This document shows positions 45,481-56,767 of a stretch of DNA of 64,000 nucleotides, one piece after another; position 1 is the stretch's first letter, and every line of letters begins with the position of its first letter. The notes beneath the pieces were generated by a model. The model did not search any database. It saw nothing but the letters and a program-made list of their open reading frames with translations, and was not told the DNA's origin. Origin of the DNA: Euborellia annulipes (taxonomy: Eukaryota > Arthropoda > Insecta > Dermaptera > Anisolabididae); contig JAKCPI010013819.1 in NCBI GenBank assembly GCA_023213315.1, positions 18,230-82,229 on the forward strand. The letters run 5' to 3'. The position numbers and the translations under genes were made by a program.

Positions 45481-47252
45481 TTCCTTATATCTGTTCTACA
45501 AGGTATCTACATCAGAGCATTGTTCAATATGAAATAAATAAAGATTTAAGCAATTTTATAAATAAATTGTCCGCAGGCAGAGTTGTTTTGGATTTTTTCA
45601 TAATATACAAAATTATATGAATTACAAAATGGTACATAAATCTTGGTGTGCTCCAAGGGCGGATCCAGAAATTTTTTATGGGGGGGGGGGGGGCGATATT
45701 AAAAAAAATACGAGAATATATCAATATTTTTAATGTATTTTAGTAGGAAATTTACGCTTACATTCTAAAGAAATATTACACTTATACCAGGGGCGGTACC
45801 ACACTTTCATTTTAGGGGATTATGTACCGGCACCCCCCCCCGGGGGGGGGGGGATTTTAGGACTTCATAAGTAGTTTTTAGAGGCGATTTTGACCCTCTC
45901 TAAAATTAAAACAAACAAAAAGAGGGCATGAAGAAGGGGAAAATATACAGGTTTACCTACCTATTAAATGTATATTATAATATACTTGGACTATAGTTCA
46001 CTAATTGAGTTCTTCATATTTAATAAATTGGTTGAGACTACTAATGTAAAATAGATATTTTTTAAAATTAAAAAAATGTTTAGTTACAGCTCCTTTAGTC
46101 CAGACAAATTACGATTTTAAGAGGAAATAATTCCTGGTAAAGATTTTATTGCTGGGATACCTTTATTGGTACTCCAATATTACTACCCGAAGTTTTCCCC
46201 GAAATCTGTGTTGTGGAAATTTTTCTACGCGCCTCAAAATGAGAAAATTTCGGAGTTTTTTCAGTTTTTCTTGAATAGCTCTAAAACGGCTTATCAAATC
46301 AAAAAGATATCCATTAGATAATTTAAAGCACTTTAAATTTCGCGTAAAATTATAAAAATTTCATCTATTTAGGTTCAGTAGAACCGGTACTAGCGCCTGT
46401 CAGAAAACAGTCTCCGGGATCACTTTTGAACTTCCTAAAACTCGTAGTTTTTTCGATTTTTCCCCATTTTGACCATGAAGGAGCACGTTTTCGACAAAGA
46501 CGACTCTATACATTTTTAAACTAGATTAAATTTGCAACAATTTAAATGAAGTTTCATTTTAATTGGATAATGGTAACATGAGGTTGAAGTTTTGAAAAAA
46601 TGCAATTTTTTGCAAATAATCGCAGTTTTTCCTTAATAAAATGACTCATCCTAGAAACTTGATTCCTTTCTCATTGTATAGAAAATTTTATTTACTTGAA
46701 CGTTTACTTGGACCACTTTTTTAATAAAACTCTTAGATTTATAGATATTCTACATTTTCCGAATCCTCAAAAGCATCATGGAAAATGCTGAATATCTATA
46801 AATCTAAAAGTTTTATAAAAAAATGTGGTCCAAGTAAACCTTCAACTCAACAAAATTTACTAGAGAATGAGATAGGAATCAAGTTTGTAAGATAAGTGGT
46901 TTTCATTTTATATATGAAGGAAAAAACTGTGATTTTTGAAACAATGGGTCATTTCCTGTCATGGAAAATGCTGGATATCTATAAATCTAAGAATTTAAAC
47001 AAAAAAGTGGTTCAAGTAAATCTTCAAACCAACAAAATTTTCTAGACAATGAGATAGGAATCAAGTTTCTAGGATGAGTGGTTTTCATTTTATGAAAGAA
47101 AAACTGCGATTTTTTGCAAAAAATTGCATTTTTTCAAAACTTCAACCTCGTGTTACTATTATCCAATTAAGATGAAACTTCATTTAAATTGTAGCAAATT
47201 TAATCTAGTTTAAAAATGTATAAGGGGACTCTGTCGAAGTGCTCCTTCATAG

Positions 47253-49119
47253 TGATGCGGACAGCGCTTACTTGATGTATTGTTAATCGTTCTATTGTTT
47301 ATATTTATATTTATATGTTGATGTTGTTGTTAAATAAATGTTTTTGAATGAGATTACGAGTTCTTAATTAATATGATCGTAATATTGGCGCCCGAATACA
47401 TTTGTATTACTAACGGATAACCAGGCTATGAAATGGTTGAACAGAATGAAGGATGTTAATCCGAAATTACAACGATGGTCTCTTTTATTAATGGCTTATG
47501 ACTTTACTATTGAACATGTTCCTGGGAAGGATAACGGGGGAGCGGACGCGTTATCAAGAAATCCAATAGAGGAAAGAAGAAGGGTATTAAATAATGAAGA
47601 TGATTTAATTCCGTACTGGTTGAAGGAAGTCAAGGAGGATGAGTTGAATATAATGGAAGATGAGAGACTAAATGTTGGGCAAATGAAATCAAATCAAGAT
47701 AAGGAAGAGTTACTACATCAAATAAAATTATATTTAGAAGAATCGATCCTACCTACTAATTCGAAAGTAAGGAAGAAGATATTAAGATTGGCACCACATT
47801 TCATTTTAATTAACGAAGTGTTGTATAGATTGGACTGGGATAATAATGGAGAGGAAGCGTATAGATTGGTAGTGACTCAAAAGGATGGAGAAAAAATTAT
47901 TGAAAATAGTCACGAAAGGGATGGTCACCCCGGGATAAGGGAAACTACTAATCAAATTCGATCTAGATATTTTTGGTGGGGAATGACACCTAAAATTAGG
48001 AGTTTTGTTGAACGATGTCATATATGTGCCCGAGCTAAACCGGATACTAACCCCAAGGAGGATTCGATGATCCGTCGGAAACCTAATAAACCTTGGGAGA
48101 TGTTAAGCATAGATCTAATGGGACCCTATCCACGGACAAGGAATGGCAAAAGATTTGTCTTGGTCATATTAGATTGCTTTTCACGTTGGATTGAAGCATT
48201 TCCGTTGAACCAGGCTACTTCAAAAAAAATTTTGAATGTTTTGGAATTCGACATTTTTCCGAGACTTGGTTTTCCAAAGTGTATTTTGTCGGATAACGGA
48301 ACTCAGTTCACTAGCCGAGAATGGATAAAAAGAATGGAGGAATGGGGAATTGAAAGATTTACTACACCCGTCTATCATCCACGAGCAAATCCGGTGGAAC
48401 GGCATAATCAAGATATTAAAACCCTACTCAGGGTACAGTTGATGGATGGGGATCATAATAAATGGGACTTGAAATTACCCAAGATTTTATTGAATTTAAG
48501 GAACAGAATTAATTCGTTAACGGGTTATTCCCCGGCGGAAATGGTGTTAGGTAGGATATTATATAGACCTGAAGACTGGGAACTTAATATTGAATCGGAA
48601 TGGGATGAGACTGAGGAAAGGTGGGTAAGGAGGAGCGAAAGATTGAGGGAAATAAGGAAGCAAGAGGTGGAGAGAAGTATTCGGGAGAACGCGGATAAAA
48701 AAGAAGGGGATAGTTTGAATGAAAAGCGATTTGCAGTGGGGGATAAGGTATATGTTAGAATGGTACATCTCTCAAATGCTGCGGAGGGATATAATGCAGG
48801 TTTTGCATCAAAATTTGAAGGGCCGTACGAGATACGGAAGCATTTGGGGGGGGAACGTTTACTTAATTGATAGGGGTAGGGGAAGGTTAGTTAAATATCA
48901 CTCAAGTTATTTTAAAACTAAGAAGAAAGAAGAATGATCCTGTGGGAAGCTGCGTCCGCGTTCTAAGGAGGGGAGAATTGATGCGGACAGCGCTTACTTG
49001 ATGTATTGTTAATCGTTCTATTGTTTATATTTTTATTTATATGTTTGTTGATGTTGATATTGTTGAAAATAAATGTTTTTGAATGAGATTACGAGTTCTT
49101 AATTAATATAATCGTAATA
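47253..49119 (+). mobile_element. Mini Ty3/Gypsy element, internally deleted
   Basis: LTRs are 47253-47384 (132 bp) and 48979-49119 (141 bp), both starting TGATGCGGACAGCGCTTACT. Target duplication ATAG is at 47249-47252 and 49120-49123. TGGCGCCCGAA (47386-47396) is a primer-binding site of tRNA-Lys type by memory. AAGGAGGGGAGAAT (48965-48978) is the polypurine tract. Between primer site and ORF almost nothing remains: gag, protease, reverse transcriptase and most of RNase H are deleted. Confidence 0.9.
47395..48937 (+). CDS. Gypsy RNase H end plus integrase, one frameshift
   Basis: The frame is open from just after the primer site and has an ATG at 47428. It begins with the RNase H tail (LLTDNQAMKWLNRMKDVNP, EHVPGKDNGGADALSR). 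The integrase zinc region follows (HERDGHPGIRETTNQI, FVERCHICARAK), then the catalytic core D-D-E: SIDLMGPYP, ILSDNGTQF, PVERHNQD. A C-terminal part follows (FAVGDKVYVRMVHLS, KFEGPYEIRKHLGG). At the G-run 48845-48853 the frame slips by one; the continuation NVYLIDRGRGRLVKYHSSYF ends at 48937. Catalytic residues are present, so the integrase may be near-intact, unlike the rest of the element. Confidence 0.9.
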
Positions 49120-49362
49120 ATAGTCAAAATGAGGATAAACAGAAAAAAAAGTTCAAGTTTTAGGGATATTCAAAAAGTGATCCCGGGGCTGTTTTTGACA
49201 GGCGCTAGTACCGGTTCTACAGAAAATACTTGAGACGTTGCGCATATCAAGTGAGAGCACACCAAGATTTATGTACCATTTTGTAATTCATATAATTTTG
49301 TATATTATGATAAAATCCACAACAACTCTGCCTGCGGACAATTTATTTATAAAATTAATTGT

Positions 49363-50278
49363 GTCGCTAATACTCTCTTAGGAACTGATGATGGCATTAT
49401 TTAATTAAAGCCGAAACGTTTTCTATAATTGGGAGTTTTTTATTCAGCAGAGGCTACCCATTGGCTGAATCCCTCTCCATTACTTAATTATATACATATA
49501 CAGCCATCAAAATTGTATCAACTTAATTCTTTTTTATTTAATTTTATTTCATTAATTGTCACGTGATCATCTTTCCATGATTACCAAGGCTTACAGAAGA
49601 ATCCATTTATTAATAAAAATATTATTATTTTTAATTATTATTGGCGTGTCGTCTACGAGGCCATTGACGTCACTATGCTTGTTTTAGCTATATACAGCTC
49701 AAGATTATTAAATTATTTATTAGATAGCTAATAGATAAATAGGTAAATAAATAAAAATAGATGTATGTAGCTATAAAAATATTGCGCCGATATTTATTAA
49801 TATATTATATAATAATACTATAAATAACAATTCCTTCATTTATTATATTGTCAGAATTTAGACAAACTTAATTACAAATAAATATAAAATATATAGGTAA
49901 TATAAAAATATTTTTTTTTCTTTTGGAAACACATCACATTTAGACAGCACATTAAACATTTTGAACCTCTATCAAAATATAAAGAAATTAATATTAATAA
50001 TAATCTTTATATTGGAATTGCTGGGATCATTATAAAAATAATTTATTTACAATTAAAAATAGTTGAAAAATAAGTAGTTATAAAAATTTTGCTAAACTCT
50101 ATTAAAATAATTAGAAAATTATTTGATATTAATAAAAATGTATATAAAACATTTGCTAGCATAAGTGTCCAGAAGTATTTTTTGACATTAAAATTATTTA
50201 TATGAATCTATGTAGTTATAGGTATAAATCATTTACACTCTAATAGAATATATATATATACCTAATATACATTTGTCT
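49363..50278. other. AT-rich DNA with hammerhead-like motif 7
   Basis: Apart from the motif at 49378-49425 and a SINE scrap (49930-49960), this is A/T-rich DNA with no gene. It probably includes the 3' region of the minus-strand gene ending at 50279. Confidence 0.4.
49378..49425 (+). ncRNA. Hammerhead-like motif 7
   Basis: CTGATGA (49385-49391), T, GGC-loop-GCC, GAAACGTT. The loop is 14 nt and AT-rich. It has the same layout as the others, with GTT at the presumed cleavage triplet. Confidence 0.45.
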
Positions 50279-52656
50279 CTACGTATAATAATTCAAATAT
50301 ATAAATGATCGTAAAAATCTTCTAGTCAGCTTCGTTATTTTTTCATTCATCTCCTTATGCTTTGCTTTAAGAACGTTTATTTTATCAAATAAACCTTTTT
50401 TCTAAAAAATAAATAAAAAGAAAAAATATGTAATAACGGTAGTATATTATGATTAAATCGAATAAGTAATAAAGTTTATCCAGAAAAAACATACCTCATA
50501 GTGGGATTCCAATGTTAAATTATTTGTCATTATTTCGTGAATTTCTACCTGAAAATTTAAAAATTACGTTATTTGATATTCAATGGTATTTTATTTTATT
50601 AAAATAGAGAATAATTATCATAGTACTAGGTATATATGGAGACCATAATTGAGGACAAAATTTACAAAAATTAATAGTTATTTCGATTGTAAATTTAATG
50701 GATAAAAAATTGTCAAGTTACCTACTTTAAACTAATAAAAAAGAAAAACTTGTGTTATTTATAATTGACTGTTTTTTACGTTCGTATAAATTATTGTATT
50801 TTTTGGGAAAGAAAAAAAATATATAGGTAGGTACTTATTTAGGTATAAGAAAGGTTAGGTTATCTAGAAAATGAAGTCGTACACAATTACATTTAGGCTG
50901 GCATTTAATAGGCCTGTCTGAATTTTAAATATTTTTTGGCTACTAGTTGAACTATAAATGGTCAGTATTTAAAATAAACAACTGGCGAGCAATCGTATTA
51001 GCCTAAGTTGTCATAAAAGCCTACTGTGATTTATTTATTTATTTATTTCATTTTTCAACGACTAGAAGCCTCAATATTGATTGATAAACTAGCTCAATAT
51101 TTCTTTTAATCATGTTTTTACAGTGTCTCTTATTATAATTTATTGTGTAGGTAGGTAATAAAAATATTTTAAATTTTATTAAAATAAATTCTGAGATAAT
51201 CATTAAAATTTAAAATAAATAGGTATATTCCAAAAAAAGAAAAAAAAAAAAAAAAAAAAAACTCTTTTTTTAGATAACAATAAAATTGATATAGGTATAT
51301 TAGTTGTCTATACTTACTGTTGCCAGGAGCCCTTCGTAAATATCTATTTCAGTCAAAACTGTTCTTATTTCTTCTCGAAGTTTTCTCTGCAAATATACAA
51401 ATACAAGAAACAATCAATAACTTGAATTAAATCTTTAGATTTAGGACAGGGTCTATAAACTAAACATCTGAGCACCGTCAAGATGTGGTTACTTTAGTAA
51501 AAAAAATGTAATATCTACAAAATAAATAAATAAATAAACTATATAAGTAATAAAAAAATCATTAGAATCGTATCTGATAATTAAGGGCCAGCTTCATAAA
51601 AAAAAAAAAAAAAAATAGGGCTCGAGTTACCTCACCCGGTGAAAAGTAGGTTGGCAACGGAGAAATTCCCTGGATTTTAGTTTTTTTGAAAAAAAAAAAA
51701 CATTTTTTTTCCAAAAACGAATTTATTTGTAGAAACGGAAATAATTAAATAAAAAATAATATAAAATTGATTTTAATATTATTTTGTAATTATGCCAACC
51801 ACATGACTTTACCATACACCTGGCAGTTTTCTTATATTTAATATTTAATAAAATAATATTATAATTATATATCAAAGACCCCCCCCCCCCTCTTAATTAT
51901 GGAATCTTTAGGAATTAATAATATCTCCTTTCTCCGATTTTAGTTTGAAATTTTTTAATTTAATTTAATTTATTAGACATTTACTTTTTAAAAATACCTA
52001 TATATTCTTTAAATCTCATAAACTCATGAATGAATCTATTTAATAAATTAAATTCGTTTAGGCCCTAAACTTTAGGGCTTGGCAAGGCTTAAAATAAAGA
52101 TTAAAAATAAATTATTATAAAAATTATTAATTTTCTATCATGGTGTCTCCGTTCTATTTCAAATATAAAAAGTTTTTTTTTTTCTAAATAATGTCAGTGA
52201 AATTGAATCCATGGGCTGTCTCACTTTTTGTCTATAAATAATTTATTAAACTAATAATATGATACTATCCAGATAGTGTTATGATATTATTATCCATCTC
52301 CAGTTCCAAAAAATAAAATAAAATTATAAATACATATATAAATAGTATTTATTTATTAAATAGAATAATTTATAACATTGAAAACGATAAAATCTAAGGT
52401 CTGATCAAATCGTAAAATATCAAAGAAACGTTCAACTCTAGGTTAAATAAAAAAAATGTCTAAATCTCTATAGAAATTTTCAAATAAATTTATAATGGTC
52501 ACAAATCATCCATTGTATTGCAAAAAAAAAAAATGAATCGAAAATTATTAACCCCTTGAACAAAATAAAATATTAAACAATACTTACAATTTGTAATCCT
52601 TCTATATTCCTTCTACAATTGGTGTATTTTTTTTTGTTGGATATTTTGAGATTCAT
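50279..52656 (-). CDS. Small coiled-coil protein, complete four-exon gene
   Basis: Exons on the minus strand are 52656-52588, 51386-51318, 50548-50495 and 50401-50279 (TAG). Donors are GTAAGT, GTAAGT and GTATGT; acceptors are ATTTGCAG, TTTTCAG and TTTTTTAG. Every junction is in phase 0. The product is 104 residues: MNLKISNKKKYTNCRRNIEG at the start, RKLREEIRTVLTEIDIYEGL, then VEIHEIMTNNLTLESHYE and KKGLFDKINVLKAKHKEMNE near the end. Charged heptad-like spacing suggests coiled coil; there is one Cys, no signal peptide and no membrane segment. The family was not recognised. The start lies 52 bp from a Pao LTR end (52709) in the same orientation. Confidence 0.8.
51387..52587. other. First intron of the small coiled-coil gene
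   Basis: 1.2 kb of AT-rich DNA containing A-runs (51595-51616), a C-run (51877-51888) and TTTATTTAAT-type low complexity. No nested gene or complete element was recognised. Confidence 0.5.
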
Positions 52657-52708
52657 TTTCGTAGCTCTTGAGAAATACTGGGAGAGAATAATAATAAGAA
52701 CTGTATAC

Positions 52709-54905
52709 TGTTGGTGAATAATTGGGGTTTGATGCTTGGGGTGATTTATTAATTAAAGACGAAAAATATATGTAACACACGTGATTTTATTATAGGTTAT
52801 GTACATTAGTTGGTTGGCTCAAAAAAGTGGAACTGATAGTATTAAGTTATGAGCACTTCCTCCCGGGATCCAGTCGGTAGTGCCAACTTATGAATAATTT
52901 AATCTGGAAGATTTGGCGGAGATTTCAAAACGGCGATGCCCGCTTTTCCATCCCGCCGGCCTTGAAGTATCTTCAACCTTCGATGTGGGTGGGGGGGGGG
53001 GTGTAATTGTGGACTGTATCTTGGTTAGTCAATTGGTAATTGACACAGCTTCATTGTTGACCTTCTTGTCGTGGTGCCGTTAGGAAGACGCACCTCGACC
53101 ACTCTGGCTACATTGTCGTCTCCAGGGAATAATTTGATTATTCTGCCTAGTCCCCATTTCAGAGGAGGCAGGTTGTCTTCTTTAAGAAGAACTAGAGATC
53201 CTACTTCTAGATTTTTGTGGGTCTCTTTCCATTTGTTTCGAACCTGCAATTCTGAAACATATTCCAAACTCCATCTTTTCCAAAAGGATTGTATTAATTT
53301 TGATAGATAGTGATATCTTTTTAATCTGTTGTCTGGTACATTCATATAATTCGGCTCAGGTATACTGGTAGCCGACTTACCGATTATAAAATGTGCAGGT
53401 GTAAGTGGGGAGAAGTCTGATGGATCGGAGGATATAGGAGTCAAAGGACGGGAATTAAGAATTGCCTCTATTTGTGTCAACACTGTGCAATATTCTTCAA
53501 AATTTAATTTTGAATTGCTCAGAACCCTATGCAAATGATATTTAGTCCGTTTAATTAAACTTTCCCAACTTCCTCCAAGATGTGGACTTTTAGCGGGAAT
53601 AAAATGCCATTGAATACCGTCATTTGACAAGGCATGAGACACATTATTGAAGTCAGAATCAATAAATTTAAAAAGTTCGATTAATTTAGAATTAGCCCCA
53701 ACGAAATTAGTCCCGTTGTCCGAAAACATATGAGCAGGCCTGCCTCTTTGTGCTATAAATCTTTTTAATGAGTTCAAAAATGCATTACTTGTTAAATCTG
53801 ACACTAATTCCAGGTGAACTGCTCTTGTTGATAAACATGTGAATAAACAAATGTAGGCTTTAACTAATCTAGGGCGTCTAGAACTCCCTTCTTTTAGTGT
53901 TACTGGACCAGCATAATCTACTCCAACACTGTGAAAAGGTAAAAATTGATCAAATCTTACGTTTGGAAGATTTCCCATTAAATATTGATTTGGCTTAGGT
54001 TTTACTCGAAAACATTGGACGCACTTGTGAACAACCTCCCTTGCAAGATTTCTACCTCCAATAGGCCAATATTTTTCACGAATTGAATATAAAAGTTGTT
54101 GGGGGCCGCAATGAAATAATCGTAAATGTTCAGATGTCATTAATAATTTTGTAAATATGTGCTTATTAGGTAACAAAATGGGATGCTTTTTATTATGATC
54201 GAAATTAGAATGTTGTATTCTACCACCTACTCGAATAATTTCCTCCTCGTCTATAAATGGATTAAGATTTAATAGAATACTTTTATTATTTAATGGCTTT
54301 CCCTTACTTAGCGAATTGTAATCTTCGGAAAATGATTGTTTCTGAGTTAATCGTATTAAATTAATTGTTGTCGAATTAATTTCAACTGTGGATAGAGGAC
54401 CTGATAATATTGAAATTTTATTTTTCCTATTTTTAAAATTTGTAAATGAACGATAACAGTAAGAAAATACTCTGATTAATTTGTAGAAGCAAGAGAATTT
54501 ATTAAAAATATCTAATTCGGGAATAGTTATCGAAAGAGTTGTAATTATTAATCCTTTTTTAAGCAGGTCGATTTTATTAAATTTCGATATAGAATGCACA
54601 TAAATTGTATGGTTTTCCAGCCAATTGGGGCCTTTAAACCAAAAATTATTGTCTTGTAATATTTGACGCGTTGAACCTCGCGATAATAAATCTGCGGGGT
54701 CATCTGTTGTAATAATTTTGTTAAAGTCTAAACTATTCGAATATTGAATTGTGTCAAATTTTGAATGCCAAAATATACCTAATGTTTTATTTTCTTCACC
54801 AAATTCTAAAATGTTAGACTCTAAATTATCGTTTAATTTAATTTTATTTAAAATTTCTTTATCGTTAGACAACCACTTTCTTAATTGAAAACAACTTTTG
54901 GCTAA
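52709..54905 (-). mobile_element. BEL/Pao retrotransposon, 5' truncated, with 3' LTR
   Basis: Reading leftward: a partial pol ORF (54872-53025), about 160 bp of UTR, a purine tract GGGAGGAAG (complement 52856-52864), and an LTR (52855-52709, about 147 bp) starting TGCTCATAACTTAATAC and ending CACCAACA. The TG...CA ends and two AATAAA signals support the LTR. The 5' end stops at about 54905, abutting an F-box/LRR-like pseudogene, so gag, protease and most of the reverse transcriptase are absent. Confidence 0.8.
53025..54872 (-). CDS. BEL/Pao pol: RNase H tail, integrase, DUF5641-type end
   Basis: A 615-codon open frame that extends upstream in frame (FQLRKWL before MSNDKE) to the truncation at about 54905. 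It includes ADLLSRGS (RNase H to integrase linker) and the zinc region (EHLRLFHCGPQQLLYSI, HKCVQCFRVKPKP). The integrase D-D-E motifs are FHSVGVDYAGPVTL, HMFSDNGTNFVGANSK and HLGGSWESLIKRTK. The C-terminal part has LEVGSLVLLKEDNLPPLKWG and NGTTTRRSTMKLCQLP. No stop or frameshift interrupts it. All three catalytic acids are present, so this copy is young or conserved, though it cannot move alone. Confidence 0.92.
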   Translation of the reverse strand: MSNDKEILNKIKLNDNLESNILEFGEENKTLGIFWHSKFDTIQYSNSLDFNKIITTDDPADLLSRGSTRQILQDNNFWFKGPNWLENHTIYVHSISKFNKIDLLKKGLIITTLSITIPELDIFNKFSCFYKLIRVFSYCYRSFTNFKNRKNKISILSGPLSTVEINSTTINLIRLTQKQSFSEDYNSLSKGKPLNNKSILLNLNPFIDEEEIIRVGGRIQHSNFDHNKKHPILLPNKHIFTKLLMTSEHLRLFHCGPQQLLYSIREKYWPIGGRNLAREVVHKCVQCFRVKPKPNQYLMGNLPNVRFDQFLPFHSVGVDYAGPVTLKEGSSRRPRLVKAYICLFTCLSTRAVHLELVSDLTSNAFLNSLKRFIAQRGRPAHMFSDNGTNFVGANSKLIELFKFIDSDFNNVSHALSNDGIQWHFIPAKSPHLGGSWESLIKRTKYHLHRVLSNSKLNFEEYCTVLTQIEAILNSRPLTPISSDPSDFSPLTPAHFIIGKSATSIPEPNYMNVPDNRLKRYHYLSKLIQSFWKRWSLEYVSELQVRNKWKETHKNLEVGSLVLLKEDNLPPLKWGLGRIIKLFPGDDNVARVVEVRLPNGTTTRRSTMKLCQLPID

Positions 54906-54919
54906 ATTTGTTTGTCCTT

Positions 54920-55364
54920 GGTGATGACATCCGAATGAAATGTCTTCCTATTTTCCTTGACGAGAGGACAAAATTGATTGCCTTTGAAGGTAATATAAAT
55001 AATCAAAAAACTGTCAAATCTATTTTGGAAATAAAACCGAAATATTCTCCGAATATAGAAACGGTAGATTTAAAAAAAATTATGGATCGGACGTAAGAAC
55101 AAAAAGAATTTCAAAACATTTCTGAAACAAGCTACACAATTGAAATCTCTGCTAATGGACTTTCTTGACGAGAATTGTGCAATCCGTGATATTTTACTAG
55201 AAGAGAATTTTAACCTGCTTGATGAGGATGTTAAAATTGGAAATAAAATAGAAATATATTTGAACATAAAATTATATTACTTTGGGAAAGAGTTTACTCG
55301 GGCATCACATCTATCATATGTTAGAAAAAATCTAACAAAATTAATATTGTTTAAAGGACAATAA
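54920..55364 (+). pseudogene. F-box/LRR-like paralogue fragment, decayed
   Basis: Frame 54926-55094 reads CLPIFLDERTKLIAFEG and KYSPNIETVDLKK, matching CLRIFLDENTKFIDFEPD and RYCPNIETVDLRS of the gene at 58572. After stops and shifts, 55140-55250 reads DENCAIRDILLEENFNLLDE, again matching HNCAIHELLFEDDFDQHDQ. The N-terminus is lost at the Pao junction and the C-terminal leucine-rich part is absent. The two loci therefore came from a local duplication followed by decay. Confidence 0.7.
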
Positions 55365-56767
55365 TCTATTTTTATATTTCTTCATATTTTGTAATTTATA
55401 ATCTTTGACTATTTATAATAAATTTTATATTGTTAGTAGAGAAAAATATCTGACTGTTTTCCCATGGCTATAGGAACAGGATGAAATTAAATGAAAGAAA
55501 AAAGAAAAGTTGGAGGGGGGGGGGCTGTATTTTGATCAAATAAATAAATGTTTTTGACTGAAATATAAGCGACTTTTCATTATATAAAATTAATACTAAC
55601 AATATTGATATATTTTAATAAAATTTATTATTTTGCATTATTTTTTAAATGAAGACAAATTTTTATATTTTTTAAATTATTTTTATTTACTAGAAATTTG
55701 TTTATTTGTATCTTGCATATTTATATACAACAAATAAAACTCACTGACGCATCTAAAGATCAATTTTTATTTGCTTGTAATTTTCAAAAAGTTTTATATT
55801 CCCTCTCATGAATTTTTAGTTATTATTTCCTCCATGGCCCTTAGAGGCGCTACAGATCTTGTATCGGCTCAGTTAACAGGGCTTCTATAGGGAAAGGAGG
55901 GTGGTTAGGGTGTTGGTTACCCTGATTCCCCTTCCATCTCTCAACCTGATAGGCCAGTTTGAACAACAACCCCCTCCACTCCCGTCCCTGAGAGTATACT
56001 ATAGTATATATATTAAAGGCACAGAATTTAGATTCACATTCTGAGTCTTCACCTGGAGCCAGAAACAATACATTCTCGAAAAGTGAGTCTCTCTCCTTTA
56101 ACTTGAATTTCTTTCGTGTCCTGAAATATTACTCTTAACTTAAAGTTCGAACCCGATAGTTTAGTTTTGGAACCAGTATTGAACAGTCTCTTTTGAGATT
56201 GGTATAACCCATTTTAGTTTGCCTTGCTCACGATTAATTCGGTTCTTTATCTGCAAACACGTGGTTCAATTCTCCATACACCAAAGTAAGTACCATGCTT
56301 TCTAATAATCTATTTAGTAAAGAATAACTTTATTAATAATACTAATATCAATTCAAACTTAATATTATTTTCATCAGATTAATTGATAATTTTTTTTTCC
56401 TAATTTTTAATAATTTATTAATTTGAAATTTAAATTTAGTTCAAATGTTTATTTCACGTCTTTCCTTTTATTTTAATTTAATCAACTAAGTTTTAGAAAT
56501 TTTAGAATACCGAATAAATAATAGAGTATAATATATTAGTATTAGTATCATTTCCATCAATAATTTGTTCTAAATTGAAAGTTTATAATAGAAAAATGAG
56601 GACAAGGATTTTTGAGTGTCTTTTTATTTATCACCCAACGTTTCGTCGATTTTGCAGAATCTTCAGGACTTCAAATAGACATGCCACACATTCGTCTAAT
56701 TGAAGTTTATCAGAAAGACAAATTTAAAAAAATATTTTGCACATTCACATAAACAAATTTTCTTTCT
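55365..56767. other. Mostly unassigned; possible 5' UTR exon and motif 8
   Basis: AT-rich. 55850-56068 is GC-richer but has no recognisable product. 56090-56287 ends CATACACCAAA|GTAAGTACC, a good donor that could belong to a non-coding first exon of the F-box/LRR-like gene whose acceptor is at 58561-58563. A hammerhead-like motif lies at 56630-56680. Confidence 0.35.
56630..56680 (-). ncRNA. Hammerhead-like motif 8
   Basis: The minus strand reads CTGAAGA, a weak stem region (TTC...GAC), GAAACGTT. The stem is poorer than in the others, so this may be a decayed copy. Confidence 0.35.

Larger units (their letters stand above)
45545..49362. repeat. Large foldback copy 2 with inverted outer flanks
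   Basis: The outer flanks 45545-45653 and 49254-49362 are inverted copies of each other (AATTGTCCGCAGGCAGAGTT and its complement). Inside lie the hAT-like end (CCAAGGGCGGATCC, 45655), the non-palindromic flank to 46094 and the palindrome arms (46095-46760 and from 46770). An extra partial arm repeat sits at 46955-47100. A Gypsy element is inserted at 47253-49119. Confidence 0.75.
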
